Shown here: in pieces, positions 40,506 to 50,300 of the stretch
Position numbering within the stretch: position 1 is the stretch's first letter
Layout: the number at the start of each line of letters is the position of its first letter
Assembly: GCA_043228905.1 (NCBI GenBank)
Contig: JBHGNT010000008.1
Coordinates: forward strand, 9,052,001 to 9,116,000
DNA: 64,000 nt
Direction: 5' to 3'
Source of the DNA: Azolla caroliniana
Taxonomy: Eukaryota > Polypodiophyta
Position numbers and translations under genes: made by a program
The notes under the pieces: generated by a model
What the model was told of the DNA's origin: nothing
Databases searched by the model: none
What the model saw: the letters and a program-made list of their open reading frames with translations, nothing else

Positions 40506-41013
40506 CTGAGTATTGTCAAAACTGAGATCAGTGAGTCCAAGAGCCATGTGCTCGATTCCTCAGTCGTAAGTAGAACTTCTGATTCGACTGGGTTCTCTAT
40601 GGACAGTATGTTCGGTTCGGTCGTCCAAATTTCGGCTGGAGAGCCGACGTAGTTGACCTCTTCTGATCTGCTCTTTGAGCTTTGTCGGTTTTTGCTTTGA
40701 GTGCCCGACAGTTGGCTTTGATGTGTCCCGGTTTCTTGCATTAATTGCAGATTCAGTTGCCCCGGGACTTGCTCCAGCTTCGCTGATTGTTCAGTGGTCG
40801 GGAAGAACTTCTTCCCCAGTTGTTCGATCGGTCAGTCGAACCTTGTATTACGTAAGCTTCATCTACCGAGTCTTTGGCGAAAGACTTTCTCCAAGCTGCT
40901 TCAGTCAGGATTGCGCTCGTGACTTCGGAGTACTTAACGACAGTTGTTGAAGCATTGCACACGGTTGTAACAAAAGTTTCCCATGAAGAGGGGAGACTAC
41001 TCATGAGTATCAT
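40506..41013 (-). pseudogene. Copia-D gag C-terminal part and protease start
   Basis: Minus strand from 41013: MILMSSLPSSWETFVTTVCNAS, TSAILTEAAWRKSFAKD, a Ser/Arg/Asn-rich region, stops at about 40752 and 40745, then a zinc knuckle C-n-CKKPGHIKANCRA, SEEVNYVGS and STWLLDSLISVLT at about 40560. The protease active site DSGAS is altered to DSLIS. Tat-2 cuts the sequence at 40505; it continues at 33381. Confidence 0.82.
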
Positions 41014-41043
41014 TGCTCTGAGTTCATCCTCGATTGTCGTCCC

Positions 41044-41454
41044 CTAAGACGAGATTTGGGAGCTTATGCTTTCGTACTCGTTGAGGTGTGCCTGAACCGA
41101 ATCGGATTCTTTCATCCGCAAGTTGTAGAGGCGCAGGATTAGATACATCTTCATTGTGGCAACCTTCTTTTCATAAGTTTCCGACAGAGTTTTCCAAAGT
41201 TCAAACGCTGTCGTGCATGATTGCACTGTGAAGTACCCTAACTCCAACAAGTGCATCCGAATCGTGGCGTGGACGATTCTGTCCAGCTTTAGCCACTCGT
41301 TTGCTTTGTATGCTTCTGGAGGATTTTCATTCTCAATCAGGTCTATCTTACCCTTGACTATGAGATAGTCCTGCATTTGTTCCTTCGAGAAGTTGAAGTT
41401 CGAACCGTCGAACCTCCTTAGACTCATCTCCGATGAGCCGGATGTTGATGCCAT
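41044..41454 (-). pseudogene. Copia-D gag N-terminal part
   Basis: ATG 41454: MASTSGSSEMSLRRFDGSNFNFSKEQMQDYLIVKGKIDLI, then YFTVQSCTTAFELWKTLSETYEKKVATMKMYLILRLYNLRMKESDSVQAHLNEYESI, ending at a TAA at about 41044. This is the UBN2-type gag of copia elements (LWKTLSETYEKK, LNEYESI). After the stop the protein continues at 41013 in another frame. Confidence 0.87.
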
Positions 41455-41459
41455 CTGCT

Positions 41460-42122
41460 TCGGTTTCGGTTGGTAAGACTTGGTTCGGAGTTGACTACGA
41501 ACCTTAGTGGGGTGTAGCCGGTTGGCTCACCCGATATCGTTCTAGTCGGTTTTGAACCCGAGTCGGTTTGGTTTCGGATATTTGTAGCTGAATTTGCTCG
41601 GAGTGACTCTGGTAACTTGAGGGACAGAACCGACTGGTCTTCCCGAATGTTGTCGAGTCAAAGTGAGCCCGGTTAGCTTCCGATTGTATGCCAAATACCG
41701 ATCACACGAAACCGATTGTTTGGGCCGATTCTGCTTCGGATGACTGCAACGATGAGAGGGATGGATCCAACTGATCCTCCCGAATGTCGATCAGCCGATT
41801 GAAGCACGAAGTGGTTGTTGCCAGGAGACCAATTTGCAGCGGGTGGTTACAGCAAGCGGATGAATAGTGTCCGGTGACCTATTCGGATGTTGTTTAATCG
41901 AATGAAGCAGGATTGGGCCGGTTATTGCTCAAGGAGCTCCCCTCAAGCGGTTACAATCACAGGAACAGAGTACAACCAACTTGCTTACTCCAATTTGTGA
42001 TTTAACACAGTGAGATGCGAGCTTTTTGTTTTTCTTCTCCCTTCTCTGTTCTTCGAAAGAAAACGAAAACAGAATGTTGTGTTGTACGATGACGGCCGGC
42101 AGCAGGTTGAAGAACCTCCAAC
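41460..42122 (-). other. Copia-D 5' untranslated leader
   Basis: About 660 bases between the primer site and the gag ATG. No domain; short ORFs only. It contains repeated CGGnTT-type stretches (for example gccgatt, tcggtt) but no clear structure. A leader this long is unusual for copia and may include another eroded insertion that I cannot delimit. Confidence 0.45.
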
Positions 42123-42134
42123 GCTCTGATACCA
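42123..42134 (-). other. Primer binding site of Copia-D (initiator Met-tRNA)
   Basis: The plus-strand gctctgatacca, two bases inside the 5' LTR, is an exact complement of TGGTATCAGAGC. It fixes Copia-D as minus strand. Confidence 0.95.
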
Positions 42135-42136
42135 AA

Positions 42137-42445
42137 TGTTGGGGACAAGGCCGTCAATGCGGAAGTGCAGGCAACATTCGTGATGAAGAAGAACCTGTGT
42201 ATGCATGAGCAAGATAGACACAGAGGGAGAGAGAGAGAGAGAGACACACACACACACACACACAAAGGAAACGTTATATTCTAATAGCAACAGTTACAAA
42301 TGACAACCAACCTTCACTAAAGGTTAAACAGGGAAAACCTGTTGAATACGAGTGTATAATGGCCGTATTCACATTGTCCCTTTGGACAGCTCAAGTTTGG
42401 GTCATTTCTGTAAATAGCATAAAGGGCAGTTGCCCTAGGATAGTC
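42137..42445 (-). repeat. 5' LTR of Copia-D with internal inversion
   Basis: Bases 42137-42326 match the start of the 3' LTR (with a longer GA/CA microsatellite). Bases 42340-42445 are the reverse complement of 16318-16423, the LTR's other end. Bases 42327-42339 (aacagggaaaacc) are the reverse complement of the original outside flank, and include the TSD. So 119 bases were flipped in place and 19 bases (16299-16317 in the other LTR) were lost at the inner breakpoint. Confidence 0.92.
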
Positions 42446-43382
42446 GTTTGTAAACTACATTACTCCTGAGCGCTTCACCGAGGTCAGCGCAATCTCTCTG
42501 GGCATGTCCGGTGGCGTCGCACCATATGCACCTCTAATTGGCCGGCGACCGGCGGTCGTACGGCTGACCCTCGTCGCTTCGTCGAGTCTGGGCGATCTGG
42601 AGGTCGCGCACCATCCTTGTTAGTTCTTCGAGTCCTACGCCGCTTGCAGGTCCTGCGACTACGTTTTCCGGGGGTGGGCCTAGCTCAAGCCACCTCCTCG
42701 TTTCTTCCATTCGGGTCGGCGTCGGCTTGGCTCTAGTTTCAACAGTTGGTCCGGCCAGCGAGGACCCATTCTCTTTCCAATCTCGGCGTTTGTCAACCCT
42801 GCTGCATACTTGTTTGACAGTCGTCTAGTCAGTCATGAGACTGTGGTTGGTTTCAAGAAGAAGACCCACGCTTTCCCGGACGCGCGAGTCGAATGACGTA
42901 ACAAAAAATAGGACTTTGCTCGTTTCAAGCACGGTTCGATCCAATCTAGAGAGCCGCACGAACCGTAACTCAAAATCCTGGAGGAGCGCCGAAGCGTTCT
43001 AACCCTTGTCGAGGTTGTTGACCCAATCCATAAAGTCCTTTCTCGATACCCGGAGCGAGACGTCGTAGTTGTACCTTTCGAGAACTTCCTCTACGAATTC
43101 CACCCAATCGCGGCAACCTGCTTGTATTTCGACCATCTCCGCATGGATGTGTGGTGTCACGACCCAGGGAAACCCTGTCAACCGTCTATCCTCAGGTATA
43201 TTCCTCATCTGCATTTCAGATTTGTAGGCCTCTAAGTAACTCGTGGCGTCTTTTCAACTGAACTGGCCTATCTTGTCGACCGTTGCTTCTATGGCCCTGT
43301 CGAGGGCACTCGCGCCCTCGTGAGCGCTAACCAGGCAGTCTACCGCCACCGCCATTGCTTCTGCAAGTTCGCTCCCTCTCAT
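42446..43382 (-). pseudogene. Gypsy-G gag
   Basis: ATG 43382: MRGSELAEAMAVAVDCLVSA, a stop at about 43256, then SYLEAYKSEMQMRNIPEDRRLTGF, AEMVEIQAGCRDWVEFVEEVLERYNYDVSLRVSRKDFMDWV, a stop at about 42999, LLQDFELRFVRLSRLDRTVLETSKVLFFVTSFD, and GLLLETNHSLM. The order of motifs (YL-YK-EM, IPE, DF-WV, FE-RF-RLS, KVL-FV-S-D) is shared with both TRGAG proteins. The region after 42800 is a basic, Arg/Pro-rich linker. Copia-D interrupts at 42445, and the linker continues at 16130. Confidence 0.82.
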
Positions 43383-43409
43383 TTTCAAATTCCTCTACTA
43401 CCCCTTTTC

Positions 43410-43428
43410 ACGGCGGGTTCACCAAATA
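43410..43428 (-). other. Primer binding site region of Gypsy-G
   Basis: Minus strand TATTTGGTGAACCCGCCGTG follows the 5' LTR directly. The TTGGTGAACCC part is shared with TRGAG-1 and TRGAG-2 at the same position. Confidence 0.7.
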
Positions 43429-44182
43429 TGTTTAGAAAATCCTCGTGGATGCGTAGAAGTTGGGCAAGACCACAGGGGGTCTTGAACCAAGGAATCAAGA
43501 AGTGGGGAGGAAGAGTCTGTGGTTTACGTAATCCATGAGACCGTGGTTAAACAGAGAAGGTTAGGGAAATGAGAGAGAGAGTGTAAGAGGATCGTGTATA
43601 GACACATGCGCAGATAGAGATGTTGAGAACAACTTGCGTTAGGTAGATAAGTTTCTATTAATCAAAACATGCGCGTGGCGATGTGGGTGATTACAACCGG
43701 ATCAGTGCATGTGATAGAGCGTAGAGCTCTACAGTAGTTAGATACAAGATACGTAGGCACGCAGAAGGTTGATCCCCTGGTTGAGAGCACTCGGGCGTCT
43801 GACGCGAGCAGGGGAAGCGCCTTCCAGTGTTCCATCGTAGGACTCCTCGTCTCCACTCCTCTATTTCTTTTCTCCTCTCCTGATGGCATCCCTAAAACAG
43901 TCAAAGGTCGCCCCTTTTATAGCACAAGGAGCGACCGTTACAAAGCATTCATGACCTGTTGCTTTCCCTTCCTAGATTCTTCCCCCTGATTCTCTCTCCT
44001 TGTAACTCTCCCTCCTTACGCGATGTCTGAATCCCTATTAATGCCTTAACTACCTAGTACACCTCTTTCTACTTATTCCTAGTACTTACACTATTTAATT
44101 CTCTAGGGGTGTGCACTCGTGCACACCAGTGTTCCTGTGCGTTTCACATTGTTTCCACCTATGGCCCGGAATCTTCACGACA
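43429..44182 (-). repeat. 5' LTR of Gypsy-G
   Basis: A 754-bp LTR, tgtttaga...cacgaca on the plus strand. Minus-strand TATAAAA at 43915-43921, and the palindrome ggtgtgcac-tc-gtgcacacc at 44108-44127. Right TSD CCGT at 44183-44186, against ACGT on the left. Confidence 0.91.
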
Positions 44183-45003
44183 CCGTGACAAAGGTGCTTT
44201 AGAGGTTCAACATGGCAAACGCAAAGCTAGTTGGGTCAACACTGCCCGTGAACTGCAAGATGTCCAGAAAACAAAGCCCAAGGACGAAGGTAGAGAAGTC
44301 GGATATGATGAAGATACCATATGCATCTGCCATCGGAAGCTTGATGTATGCAATGGTGTGCACCCAGCCGGATATTGCTTATGTTGTAGGAGTAGTCAAT
44401 CGATTCATGATCAATCTAGGAACAGAACACTAGAACGCAGTCAAGTGGATGCTCCGGTACTTGAAAGGCACCTCGAGTACATATGTGCCTCCAGTTTGGC
44501 TCAAGTAAACCCCAACTGGAAGGCTTTACGGATTCGGATATGTCTACTGATGCGGATACAAATCGGTCCACATCCGGATATGTCATGACATATGTAAGGG
44601 GAGCCGTATCGTGGCAGTTGAGGCTGCAGAAGTCCGTTGCATTGTCAACAACAGAACCGGAATATATGGAAACTATGGAAGTCGGCAAGGAAGTAATCTA
44701 GATGAAGGACTTCATCGGAGAGCTAGGGATTCGATAGGAGGAATACAGGCTCTACTGTGACAACCAAAGTGCCATCCACCTTGCTAAGAACACGGCCTAC
44801 CATTCCTGGACCAAGCACATCCAGAGAAGATATCACTGGCTCCGGGAAAAGGTAGAAGATCAAGAGTTCGCATTGACGAAGATCCACATGGAGGAGAACA
44901 GGTCGGATATGCTGACCAAGGTGCTGTCAGTCGACAAACTGGACACGTGTCGGAGACGGATCGGACTAATGAGAAATCCCATGCCGGAGTGAAGGGGGAG
45001 TTT
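44183..45003 (+). pseudogene. Copia-B RT end and RNase H, with polypurine tract
   Basis: Continues the RT cut at 5403: VTKVL*RFNMANAKLVGSTLPVNCKM, IPYASAIGSLMYAMVCTQPDIAYVVGVVNRFM, then frame changes near 44480 and 44700. RNase H: GFTDSDMSTDAD, LSTTEPEYMET (TEAEY altered), YCDNQSAIHLAKN, HIQRRYHW. The end reads RIGLMRNPMPE and a TGA. A clear polypurine tract gaagggggag (44991-45000) precedes the 3' LTR. This is the normal form of the end that is altered in Copia-C. Confidence 0.87.
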
Positions 45004-45538
45004 TGTTGGTAATTTGGTCCCTACGGATGAGATCAGAACGAGCCGAAGGAAGGAACCGGACCGGATGCAGCAACCGGACTGGACCGAAAGATATCCGGAT
45101 GGATCCGGTTCACACCAGATCCAAGGACATATCTGCAAATATATTTCTGGTGTGCTTGTAAAGGCTAGATTTGTAAATATTCTTAAATTCATATAAGTAT
45201 AAATATGACTTAGGGCAATCACTTTGTAAGGCGTTGTTGTTGTTGTTGTTGTTAGTTGTATCATAGTAGTACAGAGAGAGAGAGAGAGAGAGAGAAGTGA
45301 AGCCGCTGCTTGGCGAAGATACAGAGCTCGAGGTCGTTGCCTCAAATTCTCCTGTTGTACCTCCTTTCTCATATAATGATAGTTGGTGTCTGTGGGCTCC
45401 CGTGGTTTTTCCCTATTAGGGCTTTCTACGAAAACATCTTGTGTCGTCTCTTCTGTGTAAGTGTACGAACCTCCATTTTTGTTTTGCACTTTCATAAGGT
45501 TTTTGAGTCTCGGTTGTGGCCGAGCGCTATTCCGCACA
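45004..45538 (+). repeat. 3' LTR of Copia-B
   Basis: A 535-bp LTR, tgttggtaat...ccgcaca, with TSD AAAAT at 45539-45543. Compared with the 5' LTR it has an extra ccggactggaccg-like block near 45070, an expanded gtt run (45235-45255) and a longer GA run. Confidence 0.92.
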
Positions 45539-45543
45539 AAAAT

Positions 45544-47225
45544 ATAGCCTAATGTTGACTTTCAATTGTCCGTATTTCTGGCATAAGTCGGAGTCAGTGT
45601 AACCTTCGACTTCGGTTCAGGTTGTCAAACCGAAAGTCAGTTGTGTATCTTTAGTCCCTTTTAGGTACCTGAAGATGTGCTTGACGGCCTCCCAATGCTT
45701 CTGTCCTGGATTTGACATGTACCGGTTGACCACCCGTACGACATAGGCTAGGTCGGGTCGGGTCACCACCATTGCATACATGATACTTCCTACGGCCGAT
45801 GCATAGGGTATCTTTCCATTAATCTCTCTCTTCTTGTCCGTTGAAGGACAGTCTCTGTTTGATAGTCGGATCGATGTCGGAAACAATGTTGGTGTTGGAT
45901 GTTGAAGCACTTCAACACCTTTTGGATATAGTTAGGCTGGGAGAGTTGGAGAGTCTAGGTCATCTGATTTCGCTCAATCCTCATGCCCAGTATGTGACGG
46001 GCTTTTTTGAGTTCCTTCATCACGAACTTGTCGTGAAGGCTCCGCTTAAGCTTTCCGATCTCTGCTTGGTTGCGTCCTGCATTTAGCATGTCGTTGACAT
46101 ATAGGATCAAATAAATCATAGACTCGTCGGCCAGTTGTCAAATATACATGCATGGGTCGGAGTCGGATCGGCAGTATCCAAGTTACCTGATGTAGGAGTC
46201 GAACTTTTGGTACCACATCCTCGACGATTGTTTCAAGCCATAGAGGCTTTTCTTCAGTCGGCATATGAGGTGACTTTCCTCCCCCGTCTCCGTGAAGCTT
46301 GTCGGTTGAGACATGTAAATTTCTTCTTCCAGATCTCCGTGTAGGAATGTTGTCTTTACATCCAGCTACTCTAGCTCGAGGTCTTATGTCGCCACAACTC
46401 CTAGTAAGAGTCGGAGGGTGGTCATCTTAACTACTAGTGAGAATATCTCGTCGTAGTCAACCCCGTGTTCTTGTTTGAACCCTTTCGCGACAAGTCGAGC
46501 TTTGTACTTGGGTTTCTCTGAGTCAGATACATATTTGTATTGGAAAACCCATTTGCAAGGTAGTGACTTTCTTCCAGTTGGTAGTTCGACTAGCTCCCAT
46601 GTCTTTGTGAATCGAGCCCATTTTGGATTTCATGGCTTGTTGCAATGTTTCAACGTCCGTTGCGGCGGCCATAGCTTCTTCATAAGTGCTTGGTTCTCCT
46701 GCATCAGTGTAGTTGGCGTAGTCAGGTCAGGTTGGTAGAACTCTGTCTACCTTCGAGCTCGTCTAGATCTCCTAGGTGCCGAGTTAAGAGGTTCGGATTC
46801 TTCGATCGGCTCTGTCAGTCAATCGATATTTGTTGAACTATTTGTGTCAGGAGTCTTGTTAGGTGACCCACCCCCACGCTGGGATTTCAGTGGTGTCATA
46901 GCTTTCTCCCCCATGAACTTTGTCGACTAGGGTCTGTTTCCAAATCGCATCATGTTGACTTTGCTTTGTTCGACTCTTGTTGAATCATCTCTGTCTTTGA
47001 TGGCTTTGTCTTCGAGATCGACTAGTGCACCTCCTACCGATTCGGAGTCGGAGTCGGTAGGTACGTTGTCGGCTTGGTCGAGTTCGACTGTTTGTTGAAT
47101 CTCTTAATCGGCCCGGTGGATCGTTCCTTCTACGACGTCTCTGTCGTCTTTGAAGGATACCTTTTTATTGACTATTTTCTACTAATTCCACTCAGAGAAT
47201 ATAGAGTCTTTATTGAGGACTACGT
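45544..47225 (-). pseudogene. Copia-A integrase tail, RT and RNase H start
   Basis: Minus strand from 47225: VVLNKDSIFSEWN, stops, an acidic hinge (DNVPTDSDSESVGGALVD), then [91 protein letters not shown] at about 46115 (YVND in place of YVDD), LGMRIERN, then RNase H start GYTDSDL-n-STLGYIF up to 45544. At least eight stops. The changed YVDD shows long decay. Confidence 0.86.
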
Positions 47226-47604
47226 TGTTGTGAAGAAAACTGGCCTTAAGAGGAATTGGAGGATAAAGCATGTGAACCGACCTTTACATGTGGACACGTA
47301 AATTGGCAAGTTTGTACATAACTAGGAATAGGTCAGCCTGATGTAAATATACTAGGTAGAACATATTTATTAGCTACAAAATCGATGCGTATCTCTGTCC
47401 GAAGGGACAGAGAATAAACACAATGTAAATAGGACATGGCAATCCCTCCCCTGCGGCTATAAAAGGAAGTGGAGAAGGTTGAAAGGGTATCACGTTTTGC
47501 CGAGGACGAAGTGTTGTCAGACTGGGTACTGAGCATTCTTCTCCTCATTCCCGTTGATCTCTACAAATTTTGGTCGGTCGCCCCTACTCGCGAGAAAAGC
47601 CCGG

Positions 47605-48069
47605 TGTTGTTTGCCGAAATTGTAAACGCCGGACAGAACGCGTAAATATATTAGAAGCATTAAGAAAAGAAATGTAACGGTTTACGCGAGAAGCGTGAAC
47701 GGCTGAACGCCCTGTGTATATAAATGGCAGAAATCCTTTGTAAGAGGTAGCATGTAATTTTTAAGTGTGAGGTTTTCTTTTCTAATAGAATCTTATCTTC
47801 TCTGATATTCGGTGTTTGTGCAACCCGTGTTGTCTTGTGTAATCTTTGTACTATTCGTAAGTGTGTCTCTGAGAGCGTAGGGTAAGAGTCAACGTAGTAG
47901 CGCACTCAGGTTCTCGGTCGTAGCCGTGAACCTTCACCCATAGGATACGCGTTATTACGCAACCGACGGAGTACGGCTCACGCCTCATGTGACGGCCTAC
48001 CTTGCCACGCAATCACCTTGAGGTCTATCTCGAAGGTCTGAAGAGAGACAGTGTTACATATCGGTAACA
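47605..48069 (+). repeat. 5' LTR of Tat-3
   Basis: A 465-bp LTR, tgttgtttgccg...atcggtaaca, with a TATA-like tatataaat near 47718. Start chosen because TGTT...AACA ends pair, and because the flank cccgg matches the cccgt at 61166-61170. The element body starts with cgtttggcacacccggtgatc, a probable primer-site region (48070-48090). Confidence 0.75.
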
Positions 48070-48091
48070 CGTTTGGCACACCCGGTGATCT

Positions 48092-49830
48092 GTGATTTCT
48101 CGTAGACGAACAACAAGGGATGGATGTCTAGTCGTAGATGACCCAGAGAACCAACCTGGCAAGACTGACCACTCACGAGGTCCAATCACACACCAGACAG
48201 AGGAGCATGCAAAGCAAAAACCTCGCTTTAGTTATTCCCTTCAGGACTACAAAGTCGACTCCACGCTCGCAGAACACTGCGACGTCAAGCAGGAAGTCCT
48301 ATCACCACACGAGAACCGTGGTCTTCTCCTGCCCACCATAACATCCGGAATGGCCTTCTCCTATCCACGCTTCAACGGCGAAACAGACGCTGCAAGCCAC
48401 ATCCGGCTGTTCCTGAATGTTTGGAACACTAATCACATGGCGCAGCGGCTTCTAGTAGCAGAAGCGCACGAATCAAAGATTGAAGAGTTCGGATTAACTC
48501 TGGATGGTAGAGCAATGTACTGGCACTCTCAAATGGACCTAGAAGCAATCACGACCTTCGATCAGTTGCAATCAGCATTTTTGCGATTTTTTCATAGAAG
48601 GCGCAACGAGAGATTATTGGACAATTTTACACCATCAAGCAATCGCCAACAGAATCCGTCGCGGATTTTAGTCTATTATTCCAAAGTCTGCGACGGCAAC
48701 TTATACGGGCCCCAACAGACGAGGAAGCTAAGGAGACATTTTTGGCAGCACTCTGACGACCTATCAGAACGACACTGAACACGCATAGTGTGAAAGGAGA
48801 AACAACCGATATGGTTATAGAACGGGCATTACAGCTCGAATTCGAGGAAGAAGATGACGGATTTTCCATGTCGTCGTTACGACAGGCATTGCCTCAGGAC
48901 GAGGAACACCGCTTCCGCCAGGCTATTCAGTGCACGATAGGTCTCAACTCCGGGCATTCCGCGATGGAATGCAATATGCAAATTCATTGCCCAATTTGTC
49001 ACTCAAAGGCACACACGGTCGAGCAGTGTGAATACAATATGCTTAACAGACGCGTAGAACCACAGAGGCCACTTCGCTGAAATGATCAAGGGCGACAAGA
49101 GGAACGACCCTGATACACGGAACAAAATATGCACGAAGACCATCAGTACCGTAATTGCCGGAACAACAACTTATATTCCGATGAAGAGGAATTGGAGGAC
49201 GAAAAATATCGGGGCAACAACCTATATAATAGGGGGGGCATCGTTATAACAATCAACGTTTTGCAACCAATCCCAGGGGATTCAATGGACCACGGCCACA
49301 GGGACATAATACGCAGTATAAGGAGAAACGTCGGTACGACGGAAGTTCGGACGATATGAATGGTGCCAGGAGACACATCGCGAACCTCGGAACCCACCAC
49401 GGAATAACAGGAGGTTTCAACAAAACTGGGATGAACAAACAATAGCCACGGAAACGGCTACACCGCCAGAGAGAGAGACATGCGAGTCCAGTGTCCATTG
49501 GTTCGTATGCCAACAACCCAGACATTATGCGACTCAGTGTCCACTTCGCAAAGGCAAAGGACCCACCGTAAATACGATTACGGTGGAAGTTCAACAAGTG
49601 ACAACACGGCAGCAAACCAAGAATGCGGACTGGACTGTGCAAGAGGAGATATGCAAAGTGGCCCAAGCCTGGGTAGAAAAGCTAACGCGGCAAATACGGA
49701 ACGTATGAGGCAGGAATCCGCGAACAACTTACCAAGGGGAGAAGATACAACATCACCGGATTCCATATCGCAAGCACTGGAGGACTACGAGATAACGATG
49801 ACCATGGAGAAGCTCCTCTAACTGGTTCCA
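48092..49830 (+). pseudogene. Tat-3 gag
   Basis: Open from the primer-site region with no early ATG, so the start is uncertain. Gag core: AFSYPRFNGETDAASHIRLFLNVWNTNHMAQRLL, FGLTLDGRAMYWHSQM, FDQLQSAFLRFF, then a frameshift near 48620 into HFYTIKQSPTESVADFSLLFQSL and FLAALRRPIRTTL. Zinc knuckles: CPICHSKAHTVEQC (CX2CX4HX4C, 48990-49031) and a later VCQQPRHYATQC remnant near 49510. Frame changes near 48780, 49080 and 49500. Collinear with Tat-1 gag. Confidence 0.82.
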
Positions 49831-49845
49831 CGATTCCGACAAGCA

Positions 49846-50300
49846 GTGCAGAATCGCATTACGGGCACATCTAGGATAGATGTCTCGACAAATTTTGCAG
49901 AAACCAGTTCCGGTCCAACAGTAGTAGACCATCACAACCCAGTCATGAAACTGGTGATACAGGGTCAAGAAGTCAATGGATGTATAGTCGATGGGGGTTC
50001 CGGCGTCAATGTCATTAGTATGACTACATGCGAATGATTAGGAATTTCGAATTGGGAAGTTTGCCCTTTTTGGCTTCACATGGCAGACACCAGATCAGTC
50101 CGACCCTTAGGGTTGATCCGGAAATTAGGCATTATTGTCGGCGGTCATCGTTTTGACATTTCGGCAATGGTATTGGCACTTGACGCACCAGGAGCGTACC
50201 CAATATTGCTCGGTAGACCGTGGCTTCAGACGGCTAACATCAAATAGGACTGGCAGCATAACTGTATCAGTTTCCAAGAAGGACGCAGCAAATTCCACGT
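49846..50300 (+). pseudogene. Tat-3 aspartic protease
   Basis: VVDHHNPVMKLVIQGQEVNGCIVDGGSGVNVISMTTCE carries the active site IVDGGS (about 49985-50002). A TGA follows at 50035, then LGISNWEVCPFWLHMADTRSVRPLGLIRKLGIIVGGHRFDISAMVLALDAPGAYPILLGRPWLQ and a TAG at 50249. Same architecture and DGGS triad as Tat-1 and Tat-2. Confidence 0.85.

Larger units (their letters stand above)
16131..42445 (-). mobile_element. Copia-D, copia element hosting two Tat elements and TRGAG-1
   Basis: Minus-strand copia with 3' LTR 16131-16423 and 5' LTR from 42137, inserted into the Gypsy-G gag-pol region. The TSD GGTTT is at 16126-16130 on the left. Its right copy (complement AAACC) sits at 42335-42339 inside an inverted segment. 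Own coding pieces: gag 41454-40753, protease 40640-40506 and 33381 onward, integrase 33132-32952 and 29418-28765, RT 28486-28154 and 17916-17600, RNase H to 16623. Insertions Tat-1, TRGAG-1 and Tat-2 each carry clean TSDs. Integrase keeps all catalytic residues and the RNase H half is open. Confidence 0.93.
5404..44182 (-). mobile_element. Gypsy-G, Ty3/gypsy element carrying nested cargo
   Basis: Minus-strand gypsy element with LTRs 5404-6155 and 43429-44182, inserted in the RT of Copia-B with an imperfect 4-bp TSD (ACGT 5400-5403, CCGT 44183-44186). Its own internal sequence is about 10 kb once Copia-C, S1 and Copia-D are removed. Order on the minus strand: primer site, gag (43382-42446), gag-pol linker (16130-16005), protease (15709-15043), RT (14993-14374 and 8781-8200), RNase H, integrase (to 6230), hairpin and polypurine tract, 3' LTR. 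It lacks a chromodomain that I can see. Several frameshifts, so inactive. Confidence 0.92.
1631..45538 (+). mobile_element. Copia-B, Ty1/copia element split by Gypsy-G
   Basis: Complete-ended copia element inserted in the RNase H region of Copia-A with a 5-bp TSD AAAAT (1626-1630 and 45539-45543). 5' LTR 1631-2135, Met-tRNA primer site, gag, protease, integrase and RT to 5403. It is then interrupted by 38.8 kb of Gypsy-G and its cargo, resuming at 44183 with RT end and RNase H, polypurine tract and 3' LTR 45004-45538. The split codon region at 5403/44183 rejoins a sequence matching Copia-C (QEKYVTKV). Many stops and frameshifts, so not autonomous. Confidence 0.93.

Noticed and set aside
42327-42339. 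aacagggaaaacc as a foreign filler insertion in the Copia-D LTR
   Set aside because: Turned around, it continues the outside flank and begins with the TSD GGTTT, so it is inverted flank and not filler.
47553-48069. Alternative Tat-3 LTR start at tgatctctac after cccgt (47548-47552)
   Set aside because: It gives a perfect TSD with 61166-61170, but its ends do not pair; the TGTT...AACA form at 47605 fits the related Tat LTRs better. The choice is not fully certain.
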